A DNA stretch of 64,000 nucleotides, from contig NZ_NIVQ01000011.1 of NCBI RefSeq assembly GCF_002811245.1, positions 54,510 to 118,509 of the forward strand. The letters run 5' to 3'. Position numbers and translations under genes: made by a program. The DNA is from Vibrio salilacus (GTDB lineage: Bacteria > Pseudomonadota > Gammaproteobacteria > Enterobacterales > Vibrionaceae). The notes beneath the pieces are model-generated. The model did no database searches. It had not been told where the DNA came from and saw only the letters and a list, made by a program, of their open reading frames with translations. Shown here piece after piece: positions 57,548-64,000 of this stretch. Positions within the stretch are counted from its first letter, which is position 1, and each line of letters starts with the position of its first letter.

Positions 57548-57703
57548 ATGTGGACTCAAAAAACACTGAAAATGAGCGCGCGTAAGCGTGGATTCCATCT
57601 AATCACCGATGAAATTGAACAACAATTACCGCAAATAGCAAATTATTCTGTGGGAATATTACAGTTATTTATTCAACATACCTCGGCCAGCTTGGTGATT
57701 TAA
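57548..57703 (+). pseudogene. yjbQ: Truncated YjbQ (UPF0047, thiamine-phosphate-synthase-like), 3' deletion
   Basis: A 51-codon frame, MWTQKTLKMSARKRGFHLIT onward, aligns to the first about 50 residues of YjbQ (E. coli begins [20 protein letters not shown]) through LQLFIQHTSASL. The family then continues with T-x-NEN and about 85 more residues including the catalytic His region. Here it reads VI and stops (TAA at 57701), and only 19 bp separate this stop from alr. The 3' two-thirds are absent and no remnant was found. Non-functional as an enzyme, by inference. The N-terminal codons look well conserved, so the loss is probably recent. Confidence 0.85.
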
Positions 57704-57722
57704 GGCGTGTTGTTACAGCAAG

Positions 57723-58799
57723 TTACTGGGAATATTCCATATCGACGCGTGAGGTGAGTTTAGTCACCAGCTCATAGGCGATCGTGCCAATATGAGAGGC
57801 CACCTCTTCAACCGGAAGATCTTTCCCCCACAAAATGGCTTCATCGCCAACACAATCGCTCGCGTCTGGACCGAGATCAACGGTGAGCATATCCATAGAG
57901 ACACGACCAGCGATCGGCACTTTGCGCCCATTGACCCATACCGGTGTGCCATTAGGCGCCATTCTTGGGTAGCCATCGCCGTAACCAATCGCAATCACGC
58001 CGATTTTGGTATCTCGCTCACTGGTCCAGATACCACCATAACCAACACTTTCGCCAGCTTTAACTTCACGTACCGCAATCAAGTGCGACTTGAGCGTCAT
58101 GACAGGCAGATAGCCCATCTGCTGCGCATTTCTATCCCCAAATGGCGAAACGCCGTACATTATAATACCCGGACGTACCCAATCCATTTGGCTATCAGGC
58201 CAGGCTAGTAGCCCTGCCGAGGCGGCCATTGAGCGTTCACCTTCACACCCTTGGGTCAACGACATAAATAGTTCGATCTGTTGAGTGGTGGTCGGTTTAT
58301 CCAGTTCATCAGCACAACCAAAATGACTCATATATCGCAAGGGTTTAGCGACATTGCGGCACTTTTTCAAACGCTCCACAAAACCATTGTATTGCTCAGG
58401 GCGGACCCCTAAACGATGCATTCCACTGTCGATTTTTAGCCATACCACGACCGGTGTCTCGAGCTGAGCTTGCTCTAGCGCCTCAAGTTGCTCTTCACAA
58501 TGCACCACAGTTTGGATATTGTTGGTCACCAGTACGGGTAAGTCTCCTTGAGAGTAAAACCCTTCGAGCAACAAAATCGGTTTCACGACACCACTAGCAC
58601 GTAGTTGCAACGCCTCTTCAATTCTGGCGACGCCAAACGCATCCGCTCCTTGCGCGCTTTTGGCAACATGACGCAGACCATGACCATAACTATTGGCTTT
58701 CACCACCGCCATGACTTTGCTGTGCGGTGCTTGCTGCTTTATTTGCACTAAGTTGTGCGTAAGTGCGGTCAAATCAATGTAAGCCGTTGCGGCTTTCAT
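57723..58799 (-). CDS. alr: Alanine racemase
   Basis: 358-aa PLP enzyme supplying D-alanine for peptidoglycan. The PLP Lys motif [12 protein letters not shown] is at about residues 31-42, and the second catalytic Tyr is in [24 protein letters not shown] is also conserved. The start at 58799 ([13 protein letters not shown]) matches the family; an in-frame ATG at 58808 is equally possible, as neither has a strong ribosome-binding site. It lies directly downstream of dnaB. Confidence 0.96.
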   Translation of the reverse strand: MKAATAYIDLTALTHNLVQIKQQAPHSKVMAVVKANSYGHGLRHVAKSAQGADAFGVARIEEALQLRASGVVKPILLLEGFYSQGDLPVLVTNNIQTVVHCEEQLEALEQAQLETPVVVWLKIDSGMHRLGVRPEQYNGFVERLKKCRNVAKPLRYMSHFGCADELDKPTTTQQIELFMSLTQGCEGERSMAASAGLLAWPDSQMDWVRPGIIMYGVSPFGDRNAQQMGYLPVMTLKSHLIAVREVKAGESVGYGGIWTSERDTKIGVIAIGYGDGYPRMAPNGTPVWVNGRKVPIAGRVSMDMLTVDLGPDASDCVGDEAILWGKDLPVEEVASHIGTIAYELVTKLTSRVDMEYSQ

Positions 58800-58811
58800 A
58801 TGCGTCATAAA

Positions 58812-60224
58812 TTATTCGTCGTCCATATCAAATGAAGGGCCCGCATAATTATCAAAGCGTGACCACTGCCCTTGGAACGTCAGCCGAACCGAACCGATTG
58901 GGCCATTACGCTGCTTACCTAGAATGATCTCGGCGGTGCCTTTCATTGAACTGTCTGGGTTATAGACTTCATCACGGTAGATAAACATGATCAAGTCAGC
59001 ATCTTGCTCGATAGAGCCCGATTCACGTAAATCTGAGTTTACTGGCCGCTTATCAGCACGTTGCTCTAGGGAACGGTTCAACTGCGACAATGCTACCACA
59101 GGAACATTCAACTCTTTGGCCAAGGCTTTCAGTGAACGCGAGATTTCAGCAATCTCCAGAGTACGGTTATCTGACAGTGCAGGGACACGCATTAATTGCA
59201 GGTAGTCGACCATGATCATCGACAGACCGCCGTGATCGCGAGCAATACGACGAGCGCGTGAACGTACTTCGGTGGGCGTCAAACCTGAGCTGTCATCGAT
59301 GTACATGTTCTTCTTCTCCATCAGAATTCCCATGGTTGAAGAGATACGCGCCCAATCTTCATCATCAAGCTGACCAGTTCGAATTTTGGTTTGGTCAACA
59401 CGCGACAACGAGGCCAACATACGCATCATGATCTGCTCCGCGGGCATCTCTAGCGAGAAGATCAAAACGGGCTTTTCTTGTTCCATCGCTGCGTTTTCAC
59501 ATAAGTTCATCGCAAAAGTGGTTTTACCCATCGACGGACGTGCGGCGACAATGACAAGATCCGAGCCCTGCAAACCCGCCGTTTTTTTATTGAGATCAGT
59601 GAACCCGGTGTTGACCCCTGTCACGCCATCTTGTGGTGACTTGTATAATAGTTCGATACGCTCAAGAGTCTTCTCAAGAATATTGTCAACGTTCTGTGGG
59701 CCTTCGTTCTCGTTGGTGCGTGCCTCTGCAATCGCAAAGACTTTACTTTCTGCCAGATCCAACAGATCTTCTGAACTGCGCCCTTGTGGGTCGTAACCTG
59801 CATCGGCAATTTCGTTAGCAACCCCAATCAAATCACGTACTAAAGCGCGTTCAGCAACAATGTCTGCATAAGCATTGATGTTAGCCGCACTCGGGGTGTT
59901 TTTAACCAGATCGGCAAGATAAGCAAAGCCACCGACGTCGTCGAGTTGCTCGCGCAGTTCAAGGAACTCCGACAGGGTAATAAGATCGAGCGGTTTGTTG
60001 TCTTCAAGAATCGACTTAACCGCTTCGAAAATAAGACGATGCGGACGGCTGTAGAAATCTTTCGCGACAACACGCTCTGAAACCGTATCCCAACGCTCAT
60101 TATCAAGCAGCAAGCCACCGATAACGGACTGTTCAGCTTCTAGTGAGTGAGGGGGAAGTTTAATCGCATCCACTTGTGCGTCTCTAAACTTTTTGTTTCG
60201 ATAATCTACTTTCGCTTCGGCCAT
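58812..60224 (-). CDS. dnaB: Replicative DNA helicase
   Basis: 470-aa hexameric 5'-3' helicase of the replication fork. The start at 60224 (MAEAKVDYRNKKFRD) is chosen over 60239. An N-terminal helical domain begins PPHSLEAEQSVIGGLLLDN. The RecA-like motor has Walker A ARPSMGKTTFAMNL, and MVDYLQLMRVP and LSQLNRSLEQRADKRP are also present. No intein. alr follows within about 12 bp. Confidence 0.98.
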   Translation of the reverse strand: MAEAKVDYRNKKFRDAQVDAIKLPPHSLEAEQSVIGGLLLDNERWDTVSERVVAKDFYSRPHRLIFEAVKSILEDNKPLDLITLSEFLELREQLDDVGGFAYLADLVKNTPSAANINAYADIVAERALVRDLIGVANEIADAGYDPQGRSSEDLLDLAESKVFAIAEARTNENEGPQNVDNILEKTLERIELLYKSPQDGVTGVNTGFTDLNKKTAGLQGSDLVIVAARPSMGKTTFAMNLCENAAMEQEKPVLIFSLEMPAEQIMMRMLASLSRVDQTKIRTGQLDDEDWARISSTMGILMEKKNMYIDDSSGLTPTEVRSRARRIARDHGGLSMIMVDYLQLMRVPALSDNRTLEIAEISRSLKALAKELNVPVVALSQLNRSLEQRADKRPVNSDLRESGSIEQDADLIMFIYRDEVYNPDSSMKGTAEIILGKQRNGPIGSVRLTFQGQWSRFDNYAGPSFDMDDE

Positions 60225-60380
60225 GGTTCTGCTCAACAACTTGCTCTGGACCGCTAATTATAACGAGAATAAAGCCGATGTCTGTAGTCTGTTGATACTT
60301 TGTCACCTAGTGAATCAGATTTAACCTGCTGTTGACGGTATCGACCTCATTTCGCATTACCATTGTTGCGGTTTTTTTTT

Positions 60381-61160
60381 ATGTTGAGGTCGTTAGTGTC
60401 TAAACTTTGGCTATTGAGCATGGGGTTACTCAGCTCAATGTGTGCTTATGCCGATGAACAAGGACAGGACCACTCGGATATTGAACTTCCTTCCCCTTGG
60501 AATACGGAAGTGGAGTTTGGTTATCAGGCACATACTGGTAATTCTGACTCACGCTCACTCAACTCACGTCTCAATCTGGAATATGTTGAAGGCCGTCATC
60601 GTACCTATGGCGAATGGAAATATTACTTGCTGTATAAAGATGGGGAAGAGGACAAAAGGCAATCGACCTATACCGCACAAAGCGACTTCAAACTGAGCCC
60701 GAAAACCTACCTTTATAGCAGCTTTCGTGGTATTGACTCTCGCTATACGGCCTATTTTAAGGATTACACCTTGTCGGGTGGTTTAGGTTATCAGTTTGCC
60801 AATACCGAGCACTTTATCTTAGAGGTGGAATTTGGCCCAGGCTTTCGCTATCAAGAACCTAACCTAGATGAAATTGATGACGATGACATTATTTTCCCTG
60901 AAACCGTGCGCGAAGGTATTTTTAGGGGCAACCTCAATACTCGCTGGCAAGCACTAGATAGTCTATCGATTGCGGCCGACGTAACCGTCGTCTCAGGCTA
61001 CAGTAATACCCGGACCGACACTGACATCAGTGTGACCAATAATGTCACCGAAGATATTGCTTTGAAACTGGCATATTCTCGCCAATATCACGATAAAGTA
61101 CCTGAAGGGCTAACAAAAGCAGACTCGATCTTCTCGGTTAATTTGCTGTTCCAATTTTAG
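60381..61160 (+). CDS. DUF481 (YdiY-like) outer-membrane barrel protein
   Basis: 259-aa protein with a signal peptide (residues 1-25, LSMGLLSSMCAYA) and a beta-barrel made of alternating aromatic strands. WNTEVEFGYQAHTGNSDSRS is the DUF481 entry strand, and it ends SIFSVNLLFQF with a C-terminal Phe typical of outer-membrane proteins. The ATG at 60381 is preferred; the frame is open from a TTG at 60363. Function unknown. A salt-inducible YdiY-type OMP is the nearest known group. Confidence 0.85.
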   Translation: MLRSLVSKLWLLSMGLLSSMCAYADEQGQDHSDIELPSPWNTEVEFGYQAHTGNSDSRSLNSRLNLEYVEGRHRTYGEWKYYLLYKDGEEDKRQSTYTAQSDFKLSPKTYLYSSFRGIDSRYTAYFKDYTLSGGLGYQFANTEHFILEVEFGPGFRYQEPNLDEIDDDDIIFPETVREGIFRGNLNTRWQALDSLSIAADVTVVSGYSNTRTDTDISVTNNVTEDIALKLAYSRQYHDKVPEGLTKADSIFSVNLLFQF

Positions 61161-61200
61161 CTAACTGGCCAGTCAGCCAATACCGAACTATAGGCATAAA

Positions 61201-61230
61201 AAAAGCACCTGCAAGCAGGTGCTTTTTAAA
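61201..61230. terminator. Bidirectional terminator (rplI operon / DUF481 gene)
   Basis: A5-GCACCTGC-AA-GCAGGTGC-T5 between two convergent stops. Confidence 0.93.
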
Positions 61231-61247
61231 TACGTCGTGAGACTGAA

Positions 61248-61700
61248 TTAGTCAGCAGCAACAACTTGTAGGTTCACAGTAGCGAAAACTTCAGAGTGAA
61301 GTTGAACGCTGATCTCGAACTCACCAGTGTTACGTAGTGCGCCTTCAGGAAGACGAACTTCGCTCTTAACTACTTCAACGCCAGCTGCAGTGATTGCATC
61401 AGCGATGTCGCGAGTTCCGATAGAACCGAATAGTTTACCTTCGTCACCAGCTTTAGAAGCGATAACAACAGCTTCTAGAGCGCCAAGCTTCTCAGCGCGA
61501 GCTTCAGCAGCAGCAACTTGTTCAGCAGCTTTTGCTTCTAGTTCAGCGCGACGAGTTTCAAACATTTCAACGTTAGATTTAGTTGCCATAACCGCTTTAC
61601 CCTGAGGGATAAGGAAGTTACGAGCGTAACCAGATTTAACGTTAACCGTTTCGCCTAGAGCACCTAGTTTACCGATTTTATCAAGTAGAATAACTTGCAT
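61248..61700 (-). CDS. rplI: 50S ribosomal protein L9
   Basis: 150-aa L9: N-terminal globular domain ([30 protein letters not shown]), long connecting helix rich in Ala/Glu (about 50-75) and C-terminal domain ([20 protein letters not shown]). Last gene of the rpsF-priB-rpsR-rplI operon. Confidence 0.99.
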   Translation of the reverse strand: MQVILLDKIGKLGALGETVNVKSGYARNFLIPQGKAVMATKSNVEMFETRRAELEAKAAEQVAAAEARAEKLGALEAVVIASKAGDEGKLFGSIGTRDIADAITAAGVEVVKSEVRLPEGALRNTGEFEISVQLHSEVFATVNLQVVAAD

Positions 61701-61730
61701 TGTTTAATTCCTCTTTATAAAACGAGCCGA

Positions 61731-61961
<231 letters not shown>

Positions 61962-61974
61962 CTATCTCCTGATC

Positions 61975-62277
61975 TTAAATTTGAGTAATGTTGTCGGCAT
62001 GCAGCACTAATTTACCTACACCGTTACGGCCGGTTTGATAAGTGACAAAACCACTTACCTTAATGCTACTACCTTGTACTAAACTCTGAGTTAACGCTTG
62101 TGACCTAGGCCCACTGACAACGACCGGCATACGACAATAAACTTGTCTCGGAAGGTCAGCCTCGATGATAGTAGAGCGATGCTCTAACCAAAACCGACAG
62201 TGTTCGATACCACTTGGGCTTTTGCTACGAATGGGCGGTTTGACAATAGTGCCAGAAAGCTCCATTCGATTGGCCAT
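61975..62277 (-). CDS. priB: Primosomal replication protein N (PriB)
   Basis: 100-aa OB-fold ssDNA-binding protein of the PriA-dependent replication restart primosome. [20 protein letters not shown] opens the OB fold, and [20 protein letters not shown] is the core. Located in its usual place inside the ribosomal operon, 8 bp after rpsF. An in-frame ATG four codons later (MELSG) is an alternative start. Confidence 0.96.
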   Translation of the reverse strand: MANRMELSGTIVKPPIRSKSPSGIEHCRFWLEHRSTIIEADLPRQVYCRMPVVVSGPRSQALTQSLVQGSSIKVSGFVTYQTGRNGVGKLVLHADNITQI

Positions 62278-62285
62278 AAGACAAA

Positions 62286-62666
62286 TTACTCAGCAGCGGC
62301 TTCTGGCTTAGCTTCAGCACGCTCTTCACGACGAGGAGCACGCTCTTCTCGTTGCTTAAGCATGATAGATTGCTCAGTGATCGCCGCTTTAGTACGCATG
62401 ACCATGTTACGTAGAACTGCATCGTTAAAACGGAAAGCAGTTTCTAGTTCATCGATTACAGCTTGGTCAGCTTCAACGTTCATAAGAACGTAGTGAGCTT
62501 TGTGAAGCTTGTTGATTGGGTAAGCCAGTTGACGACGACCCCAATCTTCTAGACGGTGGATAGTACCGCCAGCTTCAGTGATAGAACCAGTGTAACGCTC
62601 GATCATGCCAGCAACTTGCTCGCTTTGATCTGGGTGCACCATGAATACGATTTCGTAATGACGCAT
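62286..62666 (-). CDS. rpsF: 30S ribosomal protein S6
   Basis: 126-aa S6 ([20 protein letters not shown]). A Glu/Ala/Arg-rich C-terminal tail ([20 protein letters not shown]) is longer than the folded core; such tails are polyglutamylated by RimK in E. coli. First gene of the operon, with TAAGGAG just before the ATG. Confidence 0.99.
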   Translation of the reverse strand: MRHYEIVFMVHPDQSEQVAGMIERYTGSITEAGGTIHRLEDWGRRQLAYPINKLHKAHYVLMNVEADQAVIDELETAFRFNDAVLRNMVMRTKAAITEQSIMLKQREERAPRREERAEAKPEAAAE

Positions 62667-62690
62667 GGGTTGCTCCTTACGGATTATTCA

Positions 62691-62724
62691 GCTTCCACAA
62701 TTGGCTCAGTCGTCCAGAGGAAGC
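62691..62724 (-). promoter_or_regulatory. Hairpin in the rpsF leader (candidate S6:S18 site)
   Basis: GCTTCC / GGAAGC arms enclose an inner TGG / CCA stem and loop, about 25 bp before the rpsF ATG, and a CCG lies downstream next to the ribosome-binding site. S6:S18 is known to bind structured rpsF leaders containing CCG in many bacteria. Whether this is such a site is uncertain. Confidence 0.3.
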
Positions 62725-62806
62725 AAGGAACTAAAGATAATTGACTGAGTTTTAAGGAGCACGAATAGTACAGAAAGAAACCAGTATAAGCAAGAGAAAT
62801 GTGGGT

Positions 62807-62851
62807 AGCTCGCTAGCAGCGTAACGTTGAAGCGTAAACAGCCAGCGAGCT
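62807..62851. other. Inverted repeat between rpsF and bfr
   Basis: AGCTCGCTAGC and GCCAGCGAGCT (11-bp arms, one mismatch) are separated by 23 nt. It lies downstream of bfr on the minus strand, without a T-run. It may mark the end of bfr transcripts; nothing else is seen in this 226-bp gap apart from the rpsF leader. Confidence 0.35.
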
Positions 62852-62892
62852 CTTGAGCGGAGCGTTTAATAACTCATCGGAGCGACGATAAC

Positions 62893-63375
62893 TTAGCCCT
62901 CATCGTCATCAACATATTGCGCTTGGAGGTAGTTTTGAATACCAGTCATGTCAATTAATCCCAGTTGCGTTTCAAGCCAGTCGACGTGCTCTTCTTCATC
63001 TTCCAATATGGTCAGAAACAGATCACGTGACACATAGTCATGAACATCTTCGGCATAGGCAATCGCATTTTTTAAATCGGGAATAGCCGCCATTTCGAGC
63101 TTGAGGTCGCACTCAAGCATCTCTTTGACATCTTCACCGATCATTAATTTGCCGAGATCTTGTAAATTGGGTAATCCTTCCAGAAACAGAATGCGTTCGA
63201 TTAAATGATCGGCATGCTTCATTTCATCGATCGACTCATGATATTCCTTATCTGCAAGGTGCTTAAGTCCCCAGTCTTTATACATACGTGCATGTAGGAA
63301 GTATTGATTGATTGCAATGAGTTCATTGCCGAGCGCTTTATTGAGATGTTGAATAATGATTGGATCGCCTTTCAT
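62893..63375 (-). CDS. bfr: Bacterioferritin
   Basis: 160-aa 24-mer iron-storage protein. Ferroxidase ligands are in place: E18, E51, H54 and the [11 protein letters not shown] region with its Glu and His. M52 is the haem ligand between subunits. A heme-type Bfr of normal length. It is 74 bp after bfd in the same direction. Confidence 0.98.
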   Translation of the reverse strand: MKGDPIIIQHLNKALGNELIAINQYFLHARMYKDWGLKHLADKEYHESIDEMKHADHLIERILFLEGLPNLQDLGKLMIGEDVKEMLECDLKLEMAAIPDLKNAIAYAEDVHDYVSRDLFLTILEDEEEHVDWLETQLGLIDMTGIQNYLQAQYVDDDEG

Positions 63376-63449
63376 GACATTCGCCCTCCTCTTTGGCTCC
63401 TATAACTCTAGAAGCAAATGGCACGCTGTCAAAAAGACTAGGTGAAAAA

Positions 63450-63638
63450 CTAGCTGGCTTGTTTAATAACTAAGAACTCAGTTTCGGCTAATATCTGTTT
63501 AGTTGGCTTAATACACTTACCACATTGACTCCCCAGAGCAGTACATTGCTTAATACCTTTAATATCAGTAATGCCCTCATCAATCGCTAACTTCTTAATT
63601 TTCTTGTCTGAAATACCATGACAAAGACAAACATACAT
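63450..63638 (-). CDS. bfd: Bacterioferritin-associated ferredoxin
   Basis: 62-aa [2Fe-2S] ferredoxin that reduces bacterioferritin to release stored iron. Cluster ligands C4, C6, C39 and C42 are present (MYVCLCHG and QCGKC); an extra Cys is at 32. Upstream Fur-like box suggests iron-starvation induction, as for bfd in E. coli. Confidence 0.96.
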   Translation of the reverse strand: MYVCLCHGISDKKIKKLAIDEGITDIKGIKQCTALGSQCGKCIKPTKQILAETEFLVIKQAS

Positions 63639-63680
63639 AACTAACTCGTTCCATTTAACCTAACAATTAACAATATAAAC

Positions 63681-63699
63681 GACAATAGTTATCATTACC
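63681..63699 (-). promoter_or_regulatory. Fur-like box upstream of bfd
   Basis: GACAATAGTTATCATTACC matches GATAATGATAATCATTATC at 14 of 19 positions, 42 bp before the bfd ATG. The position suits repression of bfd by Fe-Fur. Confidence 0.6.
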
Positions 63700-63860
63700 A
63701 ATCGTATTTTGTGAGGGTTAAGAATATTTCGTTATATCTATTGGCCTATACCCGCTGACATTCAACTATTTAATAATCTATTATGCTGACAGGCATAACT
63801 AGTCCATGAAAATCAATCACTTAAAATAAAACGTTAGATGTTTCACTTATAACTAAAACA

Positions 63861-63887
63861 AAAAAGGGAAGCCTCAGCTTCCCTTTT
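63861..63887 (-). terminator. Intrinsic terminator of tuf
   Basis: GGGAAGC-CTCA-GCTTCCC between A and T runs. On the minus strand it ends in T6, about 50 bp past the tuf stop. Confidence 0.92.
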
Positions 63888-63935
63888 TCAGATGCGTGTT
63901 CTTCAAAAATGAAGAAGCGTGCAAGTCTTCAGCAA

Positions 63936-64000
63936 TTAAGCGAAGATCTTAGCAACAACACCAGCACCAACTGTACGGCCACCTTCGCGGATTGCGAAAC
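63936..64000 (-). CDS. tuf: Elongation factor Tu, last 21 codons (5' part beyond window)
   Basis: The minus-strand frame reads FAIREGGRTVGAGVVAKIFA and stop, the invariant C-terminus of EF-Tu. Which tuf copy (tufA or tufB) this is cannot be told from the fragment. Confidence 0.95.
   Translation of the reverse strand, partial: FAIREGGRTVGAGVVAKIFA

Larger units (their letters stand above)
63639..63935. other. Gap between tuf and bfd
   Basis: 297 bp AT-rich. It contains the Fur-like box (63681-63699), the promoter of bfd and the tuf terminator (63861-63887). No gene was seen. Confidence 0.6.

Overview
The window is chromosomal DNA of a gammaproteobacterium, almost certainly a Vibrio. Several neighbourhoods point there together: the complete MSHA type IV pilus locus between mreBCD and ssb, qstR beside ssb, galU-uvrA-pglL in a row, the ZrgA-type zinc-uptake operon with its His-rich linker, and a TIGR03899-family gene. 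From memory, the window joins segments that lie apart in V. cholerae (the mre/msh/ssb/lysC block, the pmbA/thi/tam/zrg block, and the pgi/dnaB/rpsF/tuf block), so a non-cholerae Vibrio is likely. No rRNA, tRNA, CRISPR array, prophage or intact insertion sequence was seen.

Layout. 1-4.2 kb (minus): rng (cut by the window edge), maf, mreD, mreC, mreB. 4.4-23 kb (minus): the MSHA pilus locus, read as csrD(mshH)-mshIJKLMNEGF and then mshBACDOPQ. It includes the prepilins, the secretin MshL, the c-di-GMP-responsive ATPase MshE and the lectin-like giant MshQ. 23.2-30.5 kb: ssb (minus), then qstR, galU, uvrA and the O-oligosaccharyltransferase pglL (plus). A MITE-like 56-bp inverted repeat sits in the qstR leader. 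30.6-35.6 kb: a class V aminotransferase, lysC behind a lysine riboswitch, pmbA, and yjgA followed by a heptamer tandem repeat. 35.7-41.3 kb (minus): thiBPQ behind a TPP riboswitch, ubiX, mpl. 41.6-50.5 kb: fbp, ytfP-tamB-tamA, msrA, a small unknown gene, ytfJ.

50.5-54.1 kb (plus): a five-gene zinc-uptake operon (DUF2607, ZrgA, ABC ATPase, MacB/FtsX-like permease, DUF3299). It is preceded by a near-perfect Zur palindrome that is also shaped like the ytfJ terminator. 54.4-58.8 kb: a TIGR03899-family gene, pgi, a truncated yjbQ pseudogene and alr. 58.8-64 kb: dnaB, a DUF481 outer-membrane protein, the rpsF-priB-rpsR-rplI operon, the bfd-bfr iron-storage pair behind a Fur-like box, and the last codons of tuf.

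Most of the window is well-known core genome. The parts worth a second look are the zinc operon with its unusual transporter architecture and two uncharacterised proteins, the putative mobile palindrome at qstR, the broken yjbQ, the lysC expression platform, and several inverted or tandem repeats in intergenic regions.
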